Below, piece after piece: positions 35,312-48,163 of a DNA stretch of 64,000 nt. The notes under the pieces are model-generated. The model worked only from the letters and a program-made list of their open reading frames with translations. It did not search any database and was not told the DNA's origin. The DNA lies in contig MU006244.1 of NCBI GenBank assembly GCA_010093685.1, forward strand, positions 372,001-436,000, read 5' to 3'. A program made the position numbers and the translations under genes. Numbering within the stretch: the first letter of the stretch is position 1; every line of letters begins with the position of its first letter. This DNA comes from Ophiobolus disseminans. Lineage: Eukaryota; Ascomycota; Dothideomycetes; Pleosporales; Phaeosphaeriaceae.

Positions 35312-38300
35312 TTACCACCCTCTTCTCATACTCCTCCCCTCAACCCCCTTCTCCTTCCTCTTAACCCTCTTAACATCGTGTCGTCTCCGCTTCTCCTTCT
35401 CCGCGCGCTCAGGATCCACAATAGCCTCAACCTTCCTCTTACGTCTCCGCTCCTCCCTCCTCTCCCTGATGAGTCTCTGCACCTCGCCCATAACACCCAG
35501 ATATTCCTGCGTGCCCATGCGCTTCTGCAAGCCGCTCATGATCTCGCGCGCCTTGTCGATGAGCGCCTTGTACTGCTCGTTGGGCTCGTTGAGCGATGTG
35601 GGGTTGGTGTGGGCGCGGGGAATGGTGGTTGCAGGGTCGACGAGGGTGTTGAGTGTTGTGAGGACGTGAGGCAGCGAGGATTTGAGTGGCTCGAGAGGGA
35701 ACTTGGGGTTGGTGTAAACCGTGTCGAGAAGATGTATGACGAGGCTCTTTGCTAGCATGGAACGGTTGTCGCGGCGGACGAGGCCAGAGAGGCGGATCAA
35801 GAGGCGGTGGATGGCTGTTGGAGGGGTGGTGGTGTTTGTTTTGGGTGCGGTTTCCGGTGGGGGGGAGAAGCCTCCAAATTCTTCTTCGTCGGCAGCCGCA
35901 TCGCCATTTGTAGTTCCATTAGCTCCAGCCACAGCATCTTCCTCCTCGTCTCCATCCGACCTCTGCCAATGCCATTTCGCCCCATTCGCAGCAAAGCATC
36001 TGGCCAAGAAGAGGATGTTCTTGACTGACTGAGTGCAGAGCTGCTCCGTAATCTCTGGATTCAGCAGGTTTTTCAAGAACGCATTCGTCAACTGAATCAT
36101 GCTCTGCTCTGCTAGCTGCAGTCCGCCAGATCCTTCTAGTGGCAATGCTTCGAGACCTGTATCTTTGTTTGCGATACCCAAATGCGCGAATTCCATACCC
36201 GTCATTTCAGCAGCCTTGAGCTTGACCCAAGCATGCGGATACGAAGTGCAGGCATGAATCGCAGTCCACAGGCTTTCCTTGCTCGCCGTAAACATGACAC
36301 TAGAATACTTCTTGCAGACCTTTGTCAACAAGGTGAGTGAGTAGTACAATAACTCCCAATCATCTTCGTCACGATGTACCAGCGATTCGTCAATGATGGA
36401 GTCGAGACGTTCTAGAATAGTGGAGAGCTCTTTTGGCTCCTCATCATCTTCACCTTCGGTTTCAAAGTAGAAACCCCAGCACTGGATGCCGAGCCTCTTC
36501 AATCCCGCATTCTCGTCTTGGTCTAGCCATGCCTTCATATCGGTAAGGAAGCTCTGTACCCTCCTGATGCTCGCATGTTGGAACAACTTCTTGACTAGGA
36601 GACTCGCTAGTTCTCGGCATTTGCTCGAATCGTCGTTTGCGACCGTATTGATCAAGGGAAGGAAGATCATGCCATGGTACTCGTACTGCGTCTTTTCAGG
36701 GAATTTTGGAAGAGCCTTAGTGATGAGCAAGTCTAGCGCCTCCATGACTGATTGTCGACCTTCGACATGATCGTATCGCAAGTTCTTCAACAGGAATTCC
36801 ATCTGCTTCTTGAAGCGTTTCTCGCTTTGTGTGTAGGAAGTGAGAAATTGGAAGTAGTGGCTGCGGGCGACGTCTCGAGCAGACTTTGTTTGGTTCGTGA
36901 TCATCATTTCGGCGACCTTGTCCATAGCCTCGTAGATTTCTGGGATCTCGAAGCGGCGGTTCATGACGGCTTTGAGGAATCCAAAAGAGACACCTTGTCG
37001 GTCGGGTTCATCCAGGTCAGGCACCAAGCGCTTGATGAGATGCCCAACATCCCGCTCTTTGATTTCCACATTCGGTCTATCACGAAGGACAGCTGACACA
37101 AGCTTGAGCGATGCTTGTGCGAGCTCCGTATTGGATGATGGCGCTCCCTTGATCGCACGAATGGCCTCGTTGATATATACTGGGCAGTTCGTGTCCAAAT
37201 CCGGCATGGTAACCTTGATAAATGTAGTGAGCAAGCGAATGGCGGAGACTTGCACCTCCTCTTGACCCTGGACCATTGCATCGCCAATGACTGGAAGAAA
37301 ACCAGCGAGGTTTTTAGGTGTCTGTAGTTCGGTGTGCTTACGCAAGACAGTCCGGAGAATATCCAGGCTGAAGCGTGTGAGCTTGTACACGTAAGATGAC
37401 GTCGAAAGGCGAGCGCCAGACTTTGCTGCACCCCTCATGTTAATAAGGTATCGCTTGTTCTTAGGATCAATCTTGCTCTTGGTGTCGGTCGTCGCGCTGG
37501 TTTTGTAGACTTCCTGGATCAACTCGTAACAAAACACTAGGATATCGCGATTGTTGACTGTTGGATTCTGAAGTACGCCCATGCCGATGCGTCTGAGGAG
37601 CTCGTCAATCTTCTGGACCATCCTTGCATTCAGCTTCTCCAGGAGAAGCGACCTGATGGGAATGACGAGTTTGATAAGGTATGCAGGGGTGGCAGATCGT
37701 GCGACAATGTCCATGGAATCAAAGCTCTTGCTGCTCTTGACCTCCTTCATCTTGCTGATGTACTCTTCGGCATCCTTCTCTTGTCCAGTGACGCCGAAGG
37801 TGTCGTCCATAATGATGTCGACAATATCAGCAAGACAATAGTCGAGATCACCTGGTTTGAGCTGATCGCCAAGCTTGACCAGAATATGATGCATCGAGAA
37901 GGAAAGCACGTGAAGTTGATATCCTCGCTGGAGTGCGGCTCGTAGGGCTTTGAGTATGAAGCCTAGATAGCTAGGCCCCATGAACGTTGCAATTTCTGTG
38001 AGTGTATTCCTGGACATGTCTCGACTCTCTTGGGCACGACTCTTCAGGATGTAGCAAATGTCCAACAGAACAGCTGGAAGTCGAGCCTCAATCTCGCGTG
38101 GTGGTAGAACAAGCAATACTTTCGTGATGGCGATGGCAACAGGCACTCGCAGACTGACCGTTGCATCGTCCTTCTTGTGTAGGTACTCCGTGAGGTCCGG
38201 CAAAAAGTGATTGATGAGGTCGTTTGTCAACTTCTCTTGCTGTGGAAGCGTCTTTGTGAGCGAAGACACGGGCTTGTCGACATCCATGGCATCGGTTCCA

Positions 38301-41300
38301 CCCGTCGCTTCGTCCTCATCGGTCCGAGCAGCGGCACTTGCGGTGGTAATGTAACCCTTGGCACGACCCGCTCGATTCAGTCCATCCATCAGGCCCACAA
38401 TGAGCTTGATGATAGGCTTTTGCATGTCTTCTTTGCTTGACAGGTAGCCAATGTAGCGTTTCAGTAAAGAACGCAGTTGTGGCCACTCTAACCACTCAAC
38501 CAGGGCTGTCAAAGTCTTGATTGCCTCGCCCGATAGGCTGTCCGAGCTCTCGTCGTTGGCCTTGTTGAACACAAAGTGCTCAAGGAGTGGGAGTAGTATG
38601 TGATAGATGTTGTGACTCTTGATGTAGGGGGCATTTGGAGCGAGTCGCCGTAGAGCACGAAGTCGACGGTGACCTTGAATGTGGAGAGCATTGGAGAAGA
38701 ACGATGCCTCTTCGTCTTCCGACAAAAGGATGTGCATATCGGCAACAGGCGGCCATCCGCTGTGTAGCTTGACGAGTTGCTCGAGAACGGTCAAGAATTC
38801 GGCTCGCACAAGTTCCGAAGGTTCTCGCATTCCGTGTTGGATGCCAGGAATTATGGCTAGAGAAATGAACAATTTGAACTCGTCACCCTCGGAAACCTCT
38901 ATGAAGCGGCGAAGTGTGTAGGAGGCGTTAGTACGAATGCTGAGCTCATCGTCATCCTTGATGAAGTAGAGCATATTGTAAACTAATGGCTTCCACTGAG
39001 TAAGCGTGTATGACTGAAAGCCGGTCTCAGTGATCAAAGTGAAGGCTCGGGCACGGCGCTCGAAATCAGGTTCATCCAGCCTTGACTTTGCGAACGAATT
39101 GAGATCTTGACAAAGTCGAGCAGTAGCGGCCAAGTCGTCTCTCGTTTGGGACAAGTCATGCACAATGTCGCAGAGTAAACTTCTGGCCGGCCGATCCTGG
39201 ACGAAGGCAAACAGTGGGCAGATGGCATCGAATACGCTGTCAAAGAGCTCGCCAACATCATCGCTATCGTGGCGTTGGATGAACTCGTGCAAGATCTTGA
39301 GAAGGCCAGACTTTGTCCGAGGATTCACTCGCTTGGATGGTTGCCGAAGAAGGAACGTAGCAATCTCGATCATGCTACGCGACTCGGTGGAGCCTATGAT
39401 GTGAGGAGCCAAGCTTGCGATTGTTTGGACCCCAGACTCGAGCACTTCTTTACTTGGGCTTTGTCGCAGAAGGGCACCCACTTTGCTGATAATCGCATTG
39501 GAGTAGGGTTGGATGATGGCGATTTGGATGCGATTTACTAAGAGTTTATCCTCGGTCGTGTTGGAATCATCGTTACTTAAGAGCAACACGATGTTACCTA
39601 GGATGTCGTCTAGCACGAACTTTCGGACCTCGTCTTTTGCTGATGAAACCTCTAGACAGTCGATGATCTTGTTCAAAACCATCGAGTTGTGCTCCACCAA
39701 GAACGTGGCAGTTAGTGGAGACTTGGACCAAGCTGCGAAGAGACGTAAGAGCCCTGAGACCGACTGTGCTGTCTCTATGGGAAAGTTCTCAAGCCTGGGC
39801 TCGACGAGTTCCTTCACAATAGCTGCAGAATACCGGCGCCAATCATGTTCTGGGCAGCTTTCGAACAGCCTCGCAAGGATTGTCAGTGCGCGTTGGCGAA
39901 CCGTCCTGAGTAAGGAGATCTTCATGGTGCGACCTTCTGTAACATCCACCTCCCTGTCGTGTGCGGCCGCGGAGCCTGTCAAGTCTCGAGACGCTTTGAT
40001 AAGACAGTACAAAACCGGATCAACTACAGTTGCTGTGAATGGATTGAATGTGGTTTGGAAAGTGCTTAGTAAGTCGTCCAGCATATTGAGCATACCAATC
40101 TGTTTGCGATTGTCGATCAGATCTTTCTGCAGCAAGTCTTCATCTAGAGCATCGCTTCCAAGGACGGAAATGCCGCGCAAGGGACCGAATGCGATGTCGA
40201 GGAACTGGGTGATTGCGCCGTCTCCGAATCGTGTCTTTAACCCAATGAAGACAGCCTTCCTCTTGGATTCAAGGCCACGCTTTCCGGCAATGACTTTGCC
40301 ATATAGCAAGCGGAGTACTATTGGCAGGATGCGCTCGATGTCTTTATCTTGAACTTCACCTTCACTAAGGAACATAGGCAGCTCGTCCCTAAATCGCGCA
40401 TCATCAAGGAGATTGAGCAGATTTTCTTTATGCGGCGATATGGCAGGATCCTTCCAGGTCAGAAGGCTAAGCAATGCCGCCTTTTGGATCTCGAGGTCGC
40501 CGTTTGCCAGCAATGCCAACAGGGCATCACGAACCTCATCAGACCGAGAGAGTACTGTGGGGTTGGTGAACTTGGCAAACAGGGACAGCATGGCTTTTTG
40601 GTCCTTCCTGGACCACCGATCTTTGATGTCCACATGCGCCTCTTGCAGGTTAGTATCGTCGCTCTCTGAACCTGGCAAGCGTCGATCCAACGCCCAGTCA
40701 AGGAGGATTGGCACAAGAAGCCTTGAGCGTTTCTCTGCAACGTGAGGGAGAGCGTTGAGTAAGCGCAGAGCTTGTGTCCGGCTGAACGAGTTGATGAATG
40801 GTGTTATGTCGTGCTTCTCCTTGAACATGGCCTCCAATCGACCCTCGACATTTTCTGACAGCTCCTGTGCATCGTTGACGAGCTCATGTACCTGAACCAC
40901 GTTTATGCACTCAAACTCAGTAACATATGGTCGTGATCGTGTAACAGGGTCTTCGTCAACACTGTTAACGTCCTGGTCTTCGGGCGCGCCCAGCCAGTTG
41001 AAGGCGATCCGGGTGACATGGTTCTCGCCCTCCTTGGTGTCGCACATGGCCTTGAGAGCTAGACAGGTCTCATCCCATGCAGATGCCAACCGCACGTGCA
41101 GTAGACCGAAGCAGAATGTCGGTATAGCTTCTCCTATCCACTGGTCGGAGCATACAGCTGAATAAAGCTTCGCGAGCTGTCCGATGCGCATGGCAATCGA
41201 GCGCTGATGTTCGAGAGTGAGCGGTGTTTGTTCAATCAAGATTGCCACGGAAATGATGTTGCGCAACTCATCGCTTGTAGTCACAAGTATCTGGAGAATG

Positions 41301-43306
41301 GACAACGCCGTGAGCCTTAGCTCGTGAGATGGCGACCCCAAGCAATCAATGAGAGCTTGCTTCAGAGGTTCGGTGTGTGGTCCCTCCAGGGAGAGTCTTG
41401 TGCTCTCGCGCTTCCCAAAAGCTAGGAACGCACGCCAAAACGACACGGAATGGCCGCATATCGATGAGATTCGGCATAGGTCAGGCCACAGGTCCAGAAT
41501 TGACTTGGAATCAGAGCTTTGTTCCACAAAAAAGTGAAAGCCGGCGCCGAGAGCGAAGAAATCGACGGAAGTGAGCAACTCAGCATCGTCAATTTTCACG
41601 GCCTGTTTCAGAAGCTTACCAAGATCTTGCCATAGAATCTTTGTTTGCTCTTCGCTAGTCCCAAGCACAAGTGTCGAATCCAACAGAGCGTTGCACAAGT
41701 ACGTCAGGCTATCCAAACCGGGATCAGTGCGCTCAATTCTGGTAAGTTGCCTGATTCGTTCACTCAAAAGTGTTTGCCAGCGTTCTGAGGGTTGTAGTGT
41801 GCCTTTCGAGATGGTACCGCTTTGGTAAAGCTGCGGTAGAACTACACAAAGCTCCGGGCCGTGTTCGTGGGACTTCTGAACGATGAATCTGGGCGCATCA
41901 GTAGGCGTTCACGAGCATCGGAGGGTCGAAACGTACCTCTTGAAGTACGGCAGAAGGAGTGTCTTGAACCTTTCTGCACCCAAACTCGCAAAGAGGTTGC
42001 AAAAAGGCAGGAAATGCATCTCCCATGTACCCTGTGCAAGACTTTCGAGAAGCTTCTCATAAGGAATAGCAGCATCTAGCGAGCAGTATTGATAGACAAC
42101 AGATGCAGCTGAAAGTATATCCCATGCTTCAGTTTCGGGCCACTCTTCTCTTGACTTGACCAGAAGATCAAGGCAGTGCAACACGGGCTTCCAATCCGAT
42201 ACTCGGTCGCCTTGACGTACGCCGCAGGCGACATACAGCAGCCGAGCAGAGAGTCCCAAATGATCCGGATTCGCTATAGAAGACTCAATCTGGCCAAGAA
42301 TGATCGCTAGCAGTGGGTCGAAGTTTTCGGCGTCCGAGTGGTGAATGATTGCGGTGAGGACGCCGACCAGAATAGGTTCAAGCGGTCGAGTGCGGGCAAC
42401 GGTACGCTCGTCTCTGTAGTCCTCTGCCAAAAGCTCCTGCAAGATGGCTGCAGCGCTAGAGTGGAAGCCTCGGTGGATGCCCTTGAGCGAATCGGCCAAG
42501 AGGTACATGAGGCCCTGCTGAAACTCCTGATTCTTTGTAGACTCCTGCGCATCTTCCACCTGCTGCGAGATGTGACTGACGATCAGTCGTAGAGGCGCCT
42601 TGTCCCTGTGGTAGCCGGCGCCAGCTTTGCGAATTAGGAAACTAAGCGATTCAGCGGCGAATTTGGAGACGAAAGCTTTCTGGCGCTCCTTTCCTAGCAA
42701 GGGTGACATGAGATCGAAAACCGGTCTCAGATCCGGCACTAATAATCGAGAGAGATACTTGAACAGCCAGGCGAGGCACGCAAAGCTCCACTCGATAACC
42801 TCGACATCTGCATGGGTTGATGCCAAGCGCGACACTACTGTGACGGCCTTTTCGAAGTGCTTCTCGAACCGCTCGCCCAAGTCATGCGCCAGATGCGCTA
42901 TAAGGCTCAGTAGCGGCTCTTCCGCATATCTGTCGCCCTTTTCGATGTATTCGACCAGCAGTTCCATTATGCGATCGCTGTGGTGAAGGACCTGTGGAAG
43001 GCTGTCGCATAGCGATGCGACTCGGCGGGCAAAAGTTGAGAAGCCCTCGGAGAGATTCAATTCTCTCCATTCTATGAAGGCGTCTCTGAAGTAAGAGAAG
43101 GTGGATTCGAGTTCGGCGTCATCGAGAATCGTGCTGCGGCCGCGGCGAACAGGTTCGATCTTGAGCTGGGCAATGCGCTGCGAGAAGCCCTTGAAGGTGT
43201 GGTTTCGTGTCGATTCGGTGCCGCCCTTGACCCTTTTTGCGGCTCGTTTTGGCGCGCGCAGCTTCGAAGCTGGCTTGGGTTGGGGCCCCCGTGACATGGC
43301 TGCCAT
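35312..43306 (-). CDS. UTP20: U3 snoRNP/SSU processome protein UTP20
   Basis: Exons 41937-43306 and 35312-41888 (48-nt intron) give 2648 residues, between yeast (~2490) and human (~2785) UTP20. The protein is built of HEAT/ARM-like helical repeats throughout. Conserved blocks include NHTFKGFSQRIAQLKIEPVRR near the N-terminus, SKFAAESLSFLIRKAG, and the C-terminal KRMGTQEYLGVMGEVQRLIRERREERRRKRKVEAI. A lysine/arginine-rich end is consistent with nucleolar localisation. UTP20 joins the 90S pre-ribosome and is needed for 18S rRNA processing. The N-terminal MAAMSRG start is used; an in-frame Met three codons later is equally possible. Divergent from DRN1 with 169 bp between start codons. Confidence 0.95.
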
Positions 43307-43475
43307 GGTATATGTGGTGTATGAAGTTTGCGACGATGTTCATCTTCTCCACAAAAATTTCGGTCGCGCCTGCCATCCTTCCTTGCTTATCGATAGCGCT
43401 AGTGCCGACACGCCGGCAGGTGGTTGTTTACAAACCAACACCGCGCGAGCATCACCAACGTATCACACGGTCGCT
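43307..43475. promoter_or_regulatory. shared promoter UTP20 / DRN1
   Basis: Only 169 bp separate the two opposite start codons, so both promoters must overlap here. No TATA box is seen, as is usual for housekeeping genes. Confidence 0.6.
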
Positions 43476-45144
43476 ATGGCTTCGAAAATGTACGTCTCCA
43501 CTCCATCATTACCGATCTTTAACAGTCGCTAACGTCTACAGAGTGGTCATTGGCGATGTGAACGGCCAGTGCAAAGCTGTCTTCCAGAGGCTTGGCGCGT
43601 TGCACGCGAAAAACAACTTTGCCTTTGCAATCGTTGTCGGGAGTCTATTTGGAGACGTTGAGGTCGCCGGTGATGCTGATGTGCAGTTGCTGCTCGATGG
43701 CAAAATTGACATACCGCTACCGACATATTTCGCCCTCTCCAAGCATCCGCTTCCAGCAGCAGTTGTGCAGAAATTGGAAACCTCAAACGATGAACTTTGT
43801 GATAATCTCTTCTTTCTTGGCAAACGCAGCGTCACAAAAACCTCGGAAGGCATCCGCGTTCTTGCATTAGGTGGTCAATTAGACCCGAACATCATTGCAG
43901 GTCAATCCAAGGACAAGTACCCACCCTTCTATGGCGAGACAGACGCGAAGATACTCCGCGGAGCAACAACGGCAGACATCCTCGTCACTAGTGACTGGCC
44001 TGAGGACATCCGCAAGCGGTCCAAAGTCGAGTTCAACCCAGAGTCCCAGCCTCAATCACAGCAATGCATCGCCGATCTTGACGCGGTGCTGAAGCCTCGG
44101 TACCACTTCTCCACATCTGGCAGCACATTCTATGAGCGGGAGCCTTTCTTTCACACTCCCAGTGACGAGACTGACAACCTCTACGCTGTCACTAGGTTCA
44201 TCAGCCTGGCCGCCTACGGCAATTCCAACAAGCAAAAGTGGATATATGCGTTCTCAATAGACCCTTCGGCGAGCCACCCCGTATCACCGCCTGCTGGATC
44301 AACTGCATGTCCCGTCATTCTGTCTGAGAAGAAGCGCTCACCACCAGAGCAGCGAGAGTCAGCCTTGGTATACGATGATGGCAGTCGTGGGCGGAGACCA
44401 CACAAGCGGCGCAAGGGTGAGAGTCGTGGTCCGTTGTCAGCCTCTGAATGCTTCTTTTGTCTAGCGAATGAAAATGTTGCGACGCACCTCATCACCTCCA
44501 TCGGCGACAACTCCTACCTGACGACAGCAAAGGGACCACTATCCACATCACAGACCTTTGGGAAACTGGGCTTCCCATGCCACATGCTCATAATACCGTT
44601 CACGCATCAGCCAACCCTCGGTTCCATGGAGGAAGAGGAGCGCCAAGCAACATATAGCGAAATGCAAAAGTATCGCTCGGCGTTGAACAGCATGCTGCAG
44701 TCCACCACTGGCGAAGAGTACGGTTCGGTTACCTGGGAAGTCAGCAAATCCAGCCTACCGCATACTCACTGGCAGTATCTTCCAATACCGGCCGACCTCA
44801 TTCGCAAAGGCCTAGTCGAAGCCGCGTTCAAAGCGCTAGCAGAGAACTTGCACTGGCCGAACTTCAAGAAAGAGGACGTCGCAGATGGCGTCGAAGAGAC
44901 TGGCGACTTTTTCCGGGTTCTGATCTGGGACCCTAAGAATGACCCGGCAAAGCAGACAAGCTATGTCATGCGGTTTGACGAGAAGATACGATTCCATAGC
45001 CAGTTTGGGCGAGAAGTCCTTGCGAAGCTGTTGCGCCTCGACAAGAGGATCGATTGGCACGAGTGTGGGCAGACACAGGCCGAGGAAGAGCAGGATGTGG
45101 CGAAGTTTAAGGAGTCGTTCAAGGAGTTCGATTTCGCCGAGTAG
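43476..45144 (+). CDS. DRN1: Lariat-debranching cofactor DRN1 (CWF19L1)
   Basis: A 14-nt first exon (43476-43489, MASK plus two bases) is joined by a 52-nt intron to 43542-45144, giving 538 residues. The N-terminal half is the debranching-enzyme-like metallophosphoesterase fold (IVVIGDVNGQ, AIVVGSLFGD, LALGGQ, DILVTSDWPEDI). A basic linker (RRPHKRRKGE) precedes the CwfJ domains: SASECFFCLANENVATHLI in CwfJ_C_1 with HIT-like PHTHWQ, and RIDWHECGQTQAEEEQDVAKFKE in CwfJ_C_2. Yeast Drn1 binds Dbr1 and helps turn over excised intron lariats. The tiny first exon explains why an upstream in-frame extension seems open; it overlaps the UTP20 start and is not used. Confidence 0.93.
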
Positions 45145-46422
45145 ACGATGCGCAAACATGTATGTATGAATACGTAAGCTCGAATCAGGTCTGTCAAGTC
45201 CTTCTCATTCCTGCCGTTCCTTCGCTCGCTCGCTCTCTTCAGGTGTCTGTTCGCACGCGGTCAGATTGAGCATCAGCCAAGCCGTCCTCGCCGCGGACAT
45301 ACTCGAAACGGCATTTTTGCGAGACAGCATCGAACGCAGCACTAAAGGCTTGGGACTCCAAGCCCCGGACTTGCCGGGGTGCTTATACCCGAAGTCTCGT
45401 CGATGGCCGTTGTTTTGATCGGCGTTTCGCTGCCTCTGGACCCTCAAAGCACACGATTTCCCGACCCTTTACAATTGTTCCAAAGAGGAAAACATGAGGT
45501 TGTCGCGCGATCACGACATGGATACAGACTTGCATCTTGGCATTACTTTTCAAGGCCAAGGCTAGCTGTCTTCGACAAGAGATTCGCTTGGCATTGATCA
45601 GCTCTCACGTGTGATTTGCAGCGGGGTAAATTCAGCCACTCAAACATCGCAACCGTGCAGTCGCATCGCGTCGTCCAATGTCAGCGTCTCATCCTTTCAC
45701 AGTGTTCGTTCCAAATCTCACGTTCGGCTCTTCTATCCTCTCATTCGCTTCTTATCCATCGCGTCCCGTACCGCAAGAAGCGCCGCCGTCTTCGCTCCGA
45801 AGTTTCATATCCAGCACCAATCAAAATGGCGATCTACATTCGGCCTTTAGCCAACCACACTTCGCGATAAGGGCACCTGTCTGATCCCACCTCTCACAAC
45901 ACTCTGCTCTAAGCCCACGTAATCTTGCTGGTGCCCAGTGAGCGCATTTAGGTCGGCTCCGTACTCCGCGAAGGGAAGCTCGACCACTGTTTGACGACAC
46001 ACACGGATCATCAGGCACGGCTTCGCCTATGTACCCCGAGTGAGTAGATGATGTGCAAGGCCATGATCCTTGGCTGCTATCTTGACCTGCCCAATGTGGT
46101 GTACGAAGTGCGATGGTGCATTGACCGGGTGCGTGGTACAGAGGTAAGGGCGTTGGTAAGTTGAGTAGGCGTGGTGCTTATCATTGGCGTGGGAGATAGC
46201 GATCGTAGTATGCGAAAATGCGAGGTGGAAAGCCCCGAGTAGAAGAAAGAAAAGTTGGAAGTATATAAGGAAGGGAGAGACGTCAAGTAAAGAGCAGGAC
46301 GCGGACTTTACTGGACCCTGAGTTCGAGATCACAAACACACTCGGCGCTTACTCCGTCTACCTAGTCTACTCAACTACAACAACTGTCTCGATCAACTCG
46401 TCAACACTAGCTTCCAGCTACC
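45145..46422. other. intergenic upstream of nuclease gene
   Basis: 1.28 kb with no supported gene. The last ~160 bp hold a TATA box and leader of the secreted nuclease gene. Confidence 0.45.
46262..46268 (+). promoter_or_regulatory. TATA box of nuclease gene
   Basis: TATATAA, 155 bp before the start codon, leaving room for a pyrimidine-rich leader. Confidence 0.5.
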
Positions 46423-47106
46423 ATGAAGTCCGCCATCCTCGTCACTTTGGCCTCGGCCGCCATTGTCGCCGCCGCTCCAGCCCCAGTCCACCTGGTTGCC
46501 CGCACACCACCAAACATCCCCTCCGCATCTACGGCTGCTACTCAACTCGCCGGCCTCACCGTCGCCGCTCAAGGTCCTCAAACCGGATATTCCCGTGACC
46601 TGTTCCCTCACTGGATCGCTCAGGCCGGCACCTGCAATACCCGCGAGACCGTCTTGAAAAGAGATGGCACCGGCGTTGTGACTGATTCCGCCTGCGTATC
46701 CACGTCCGGAAGCTGGTTCAGCCCCTACGATGGCGCAACCTGGACAGCAGCGAGCGACGTCGATATCGACCACATGGTGCCGTTGAGCAACGCCTGGAAA
46801 GTACGTCTAATCCCCACTTCATATCCCACTCACAATAATCTAACACCACCACAGTCCGGCGCCGCATCTTGGACCACCGCCCGCCGCCAGGCCTTCGCCA
46901 ACGACCTGACCAACCCGCAACTCATCGCCGTCACCGACAACGTGAACCAAGCCAAGGGTGACAAGGGCCCCGAGGACTGGAAGCCCCCGCTAACGAGCTA
47001 TTACTGCGTGTACTCGCGCATGTGGATTAAGGTTAAGAGCGTGTATGCGCTTACGATTACGAGCGCGGAGAAGAGCGCGTTGACTAGTATGTTGGCGACT
47101 TGTTAG
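46423..47106 (+). CDS. Secreted HNH (DUF1524) nuclease
   Basis: Exons 46423-46800 and 46855-47106 give 209 residues. The 54-nt intron (GTACGT..CACAG) is a multiple of three and stop-free, so it looks like coding sequence if ignored. The signal peptide is MKSAILVTLASAAIVAAAP. The catalytic block DVDIDHMVPLSNAW is the HNH motif of DUF1524 extracellular DNases/RNases (His in DHMVPL, Asn in NAW). Further family blocks are FANDLTNPQLIAVTDNVNQAKGDKGPEDWKPP and YYCVYSRMWIKVK. Four cysteines could form two disulphides. It likely degrades extracellular nucleic acid for nutrition or defence. The TATA box upstream fits an inducible secreted product. Confidence 0.93.
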   Translation: MKSAILVTLASAAIVAAAPAPVHLVARTPPNIPSASTAATQLAGLTVAAQGPQTGYSRDLFPHWIAQAGTCNTRETVLKRDGTGVVTDSACVSTSGSWFSPYDGATWTAASDVDIDHMVPLSNAWKVRLIPTSYPTHNNLTPPQSGAASWTTARRQAFANDLTNPQLIAVTDNVNQAKGDKGPEDWKPPLTSYYCVYSRMWIKVKSVYALTITSAEKSALTSMLATC

Positions 47107-47659
47107 GGGTGCTGAAGGAAATGGGAGAGTGAGGAGTGTATATAGGGTTGGGTATGAGATATGATAAATTGAGGTTCTTTATTTTAAAAAAAGGACTTGT
47201 AACTTCGCGTACTCAAAGGCGAGCTGATTTACTTCATGCTTTTTTGCGTTTGTACATTTCACTCACCTGACCGTCTTTAGCATCTTGTTTGCAGTATTCT
47301 TTTCGCAGCTGCGCCTGCGCAGTCACCATGCTTCAAAAAAGAACTCGTCCATCTTCACTTCCATCCCATCTTCTTATTCGTATGCAGCTGGACCGCTGTT
47401 TCCGTTGTTATCGTGTGATTAGTTACATCGTTGCCATGTGAACACGTGTGCCCCACTTTTATTTCTGGTGCTCTTGCCTTTTCGTACGCGCTCACTTCCC
47501 CTCCACACACCGAAACATTAAATCCCGTGCGATCGGTACAAGCCAAATCGATCACAGCCCGGCAAGTATGTCGGCCAATTTGCAAGTGCCCATGCGGCCA
47601 ACGCGTAATTACCTTCTTCACTCACCAACTGAGCGCTTAGAACTGACACTGCGTTCGTA
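47107..47659. other. nuclease 3' region, no gene
   Basis: 553 bp. Contains a poly-A/T stretch near 47180 and nothing coding that I can support. Confidence 0.4.
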
Positions 47660-48163
47660 GCCTCTGAGGAGGCGCGAAACCAGTTCGTGAGCGATACCGA
47701 ATGGTATCATAAGATGGTGGCCACCGAGTCACAATTTGCGCCTGGTGTTGCCTCTGAAGAGAGGATCACCGAATACTGGAGGTTGCGTCATGCCAAAACG
47801 GCGCGCATGGATGAGTACGAGGCAAAGTATGGAGTTCCGCCTCGGGAATCTTCTCCGGGGTGAGAAGACAGAGTGAGTGCGCCGCCTCGAAAATTGTCCT
47901 CGAGGCGTAAGGAAAAGGTGGTTGAGTCGCCTCGAAGCCGAGCTTCAAGGCATGAGAGTGATGCAGCTGAGTCACCCCCAGATCCTTGTGAGCTCACAAC
48001 TGAAGTTGTGTATTGTGATGGTGTCATGGGTAAGATCGTTCTGGGTAGCTTCACGCCGACTAGCAAAGGTTATTTGGAGTTCGTTCAGGATGCGCTCCGA
48101 GCCTTCGAGCGCGGTGCGACGACCAAGTTCGACAAGCCGCCTGATGGCTTGTATGTGTAGGAG
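47660..48163 (+). pseudogene. Coding relic A with 15-residue repeats
   Basis: One plus-strand frame reads like a real protein from SEEARNQFVSDTEWYHKMV through EERITEYWRLRHAKTARMDEYEAKYGVPPRESSPG. It is stopped by TGA at 47861-47863 and continues in the same frame to a TAG at 48161 with YLEFVQDALRAFERGATTKFD. The middle is a repeat of about 15 residues (PPRESSPG, PPRKLSSR, SPRSRASR) that coincides with the 23-nt palindrome array. No start codon or signal is evident. TGA could derive from CGA. I recognise no family. It may be an old repetitive-element or multi-copy gene fragment. Confidence 0.5.
47839..47951 (+). repeat. Array of three 23-nt palindromes, 45-bp period
   Basis: Units at 47839-47861, 47884-47906 and 47929-47951 are each exactly 45 bp apart and start GCCTCG. 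The last two end AGGC. The ideal unit is an arm GCCTCGAGGAC, one central base and the reverse complement arm. The arms pair at 8 of 11 positions in unit 2 and 9 of 11 in unit 3; unit 1 is weak. Spacers of 22 bp are unrelated in sequence. Confidence 0.75.

Noticed and set aside
43237..43475. N-terminal extension of DRN1 in the open frame
   Set aside because: It overlaps the UTP20 start. The splice from 43489 to 43542 gives the family's usual short N-terminus before VVIGDVNG.
47839..47951. CRISPR array
   Set aside because: Repeat and spacer sizes are suggestive, but the host is a eukaryote, units are few and degenerate, spacers sit in a reading frame and no cas gene exists.
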